64,000 nucleotides of DNA from Neopestalotiopsis rosae (Eukaryota; Ascomycota; Sordariomycetes; Amphisphaeriales; Sporocadaceae). Every line of letters begins with the position of its first letter. Position 1 is the stretch's first letter. This document shows, piece by piece, positions 62,601-64,000 of the stretch. Both the position numbers and the translations under genes were made by a program. The notes beneath the pieces were generated by a model. It searched no databases, was not told the DNA's origin, and worked only from the letters and a program-made list of their open reading frames with translations. Where the stretch lies: assembly GCA_023078685.1 (NCBI GenBank), contig JALGAS010000009.1, forward strand, positions 930,001-994,000. The letters are read 5' to 3'.

Positions 62601-64000
62601 ATGGCTCCCCCGGCGCAATCGGCCATGATGCCGGTCATACCGCTGACCAAGGGCAGCGTCCTCTTTCCCGGCTCGGTCCTGCGCATTCCCGTTCCTTCGA
62701 GTCGAGGCGATATCCCGGCACTTCTCTCTGGCGTCTACACACGTGCGTCCAAGGGCTCGAGGCGCGTTGATCAGATACCCGTCGTCTGCGTGCCTCTCAA
62801 CTCACCGCTGCTGAGTCGCCGAGGGCAGCTTCTCATCGCAAACGATCCCGACAAGTACAATGACCTTCTCGCTGCCGACTCGGCCAATATTAAAAAGGAT
62901 AAGCTATTTGGCTACGGAGTCACTGCCAAGATTACAGGAATACAAGGCCAAAACGGCGGCGAGTTCAACCTCCTTGTGCAGGGCATTAGCCGTGTTTCCT
63001 TGGATAAGATCACACAGGAACACCCCTTCTATGAAGGCAAGGTGACGCCGCACACTGACGCCATTCCTATGCACGTTATCCAGAGCACACACTACCAGGA
63101 ACTATTCGGCAGGCTCAAGCAACTGTCCAGAGAATTGATAGCCTATATGAGGGTCTCTTCCCTGCTGGTGGCTTCAAGCTCATCGGGATTGAACCCCCTA
63201 CTCTCTAGACGACTGGAGCAACTGATATCCTCCAAGGGTCCTCAAGAAGGTGGCTCCCTTGCGGATTTCATGATGAACCTCACCGACGCAAACTATGAGG
63301 ATAAGCTCCAAGTACTTAGTGCCGTCGACATTCAAGTCCGCATGCAGAAGGTGATTGAGCTGCTTGAGCACCAGGTGGATGACATCAAGGGAAATATCAA
63401 GATCACGACTGTTACTAGCACGACCATACCCATTCAGATTGAAGAAGACGATCAAGAAAAAAGTCCGAAGAAGAGCTCAACTCGCAAACCTCTCTTGGGT
63501 GTACCGCAAGGAGCAGGCTTTGACCTGGGCAATCTGTTTGGAGGCGGCGGGCCCAAGGGAGGTCCACAGCCCGATTCTGATGATATGCAAGAGTTGGCCA
63601 AGAAAATTGAGGCAGCCAAGATGCCGCCAGAGGCTGCAAAAGTTGCGGAAAGAGAGTTGGGCCGCTTGAAACAGATGATGCCTGCGCAAGCTGAGTACCA
63701 AGTGATCCGCACCTACCTCGAAACGCTGGCCGAAATACCTTGGTCCATCATGACTGATGACCCCATCGGCGTTGGAACTTTGGAGAAGGCGAGACAACAG
63801 CTTGACAACGACCATTACGGCATTGAAAAGGTCAAGAAGCGATTGTTGTCGTACCTGACTATTGTCAGACTGATGCAATCTGCCAATGAGAAGGTCGACC
63901 AGCAAATCAAACAAGCCGAGCAGGAGACTGTCGATCTCGAGTCAAGCAAAGGCGAGGCCAAGGAAGGGGTCCAGCTTGATCCACAACTCGAGGAGAAGAT
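62601..64000 (+). CDS. Lon protease homologue, peroxisomal type, 5' part
   Basis: The frame opens at an ATG at 62601 and is uninterrupted to the window edge (466 codons), so the gene is cut off by the window. The N-terminal LON substrate-binding domain starts immediately: MPVIPLTKGSVLFPGSVLRI (residues about 10-29), then YGVTAKITGIQGQNGGEFNL and the long helical region with LEHQVDDIKGNIKI and LETLAEIPWSIMTDD. DHYGIEKVKKRLLSYLTI is the linker just before the AAA+ domain. The Walker A, Walker B and Ser-Lys protease dyad lie beyond the end. The lack of a basic presequence before the LON domain favours the peroxisomal Lon2 group over mitochondrial Pim1. Lon2 degrades or refolds matrix proteins in peroxisomes. 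The C-terminal targeting signal that would prove this is not in view. Confidence 0.85.
   Translation, partial: MAPPAQSAMMPVIPLTKGSVLFPGSVLRIPVPSSRGDIPALLSGVYTRASKGSRRVDQIPVVCVPLNSPLLSRRGQLLIANDPDKYNDLLAADSANIKKDKLFGYGVTAKITGIQGQNGGEFNLLVQGISRVSLDKITQEHPFYEGKVTPHTDAIPMHVIQSTHYQELFGRLKQLSRELIAYMRVSSLLVASSSSGLNPLLSRRLEQLISSKGPQEGGSLADFMMNLTDANYEDKLQVLSAVDIQVRMQKVIELLEHQVDDIKGNIKITTVTSTTIPIQIEEDDQEKSPKKSSTRKPLLGVPQGAGFDLGNLFGGGGPKGGPQPDSDDMQELAKKIEAAKMPPEAAKVAERELGRLKQMMPAQAEYQVIRTYLETLAEIPWSIMTDDPIGVGTLEKARQQLDNDHYGIEKVKKRLLSYLTIVRLMQSANEKVDQQIKQAEQETVDLESSKGEAKEGVQLDPQLEEK

Overview
The window looks like nuclear DNA of a filamentous ascomycete, most likely a Sordariomycete with a Hypocreales-like character. 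This is inferred from many small (about 45-75 bp) GT-AG introns, Zn(II)2Cys6 regulators, and a retroelement destroyed by RIP-like C-to-T mutation. No organism name can be fixed from sequence alone. Most genes are spliced, so their coding parts had to be joined by hand. Exon borders given here are predictions from splice signals and reading-frame continuity.

Layout. 0.8-9.3 kb: a broken secreted-type protein gene with an in-frame stop, a C2H2 regulator of 876 residues, and a six-exon Zn2Cys6 transcription factor, all on the minus strand. 9.3-15 kb: no recognisable gene. 15-21.8 kb: a compact housekeeping block with DBP10 (60S ribosome assembly helicase), a divergent J-protein resembling Spf31/DNAJC8, and MLH1 (mismatch repair). 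21.8-28 kb: mostly non-coding, with one probable small three-exon orphan gene. 28-30.5 kb: a Zn2Cys6 plus PAS regulator whose zinc cluster is assembled through an 8-nt exon. 30.5-44 kb: gene-poor. 44.1-48.2 kb: a very AT-rich, RIP-degraded Ty1/copia element on the plus strand, interrupted by a 512-bp normal-composition insert rich in hairpins. 48.5-64 kb: a second housekeeping block with a DUF202 membrane protein, a fungal type-II-anchored glycosyltransferase, SYO1 (Rpl5/Rpl11 import chaperone), IDI1 (isopentenyl-diphosphate isomerase), a GNAT acetyltransferase, RPA2, and the 5' part of a peroxisome-type Lon protease that runs off the window.

How the genes relate. There is no obvious biosynthetic or defence cluster. 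The recognisable genes are independent core functions: 60S biogenesis (DBP10, SYO1), DNA replication and repair (MLH1, RPA2), splicing (Spf31-like), isoprenoid supply (IDI1) and peroxisomal proteolysis (Lon2). MLH1 and RPA2 both carry MBF/SBF-type cell-cycle boxes close upstream of their start codons.

The most unusual signals are: the 8-nt exon with a tandem CAGTAG acceptor followed by a 410-bp intron holding a long hairpin; the unmutated hairpin-array insert inside RIP-destroyed copia DNA; a 7-nt first exon in RPA2; and a GC-AG intron in the J-protein gene. I did not find a clearly new multi-gene system.
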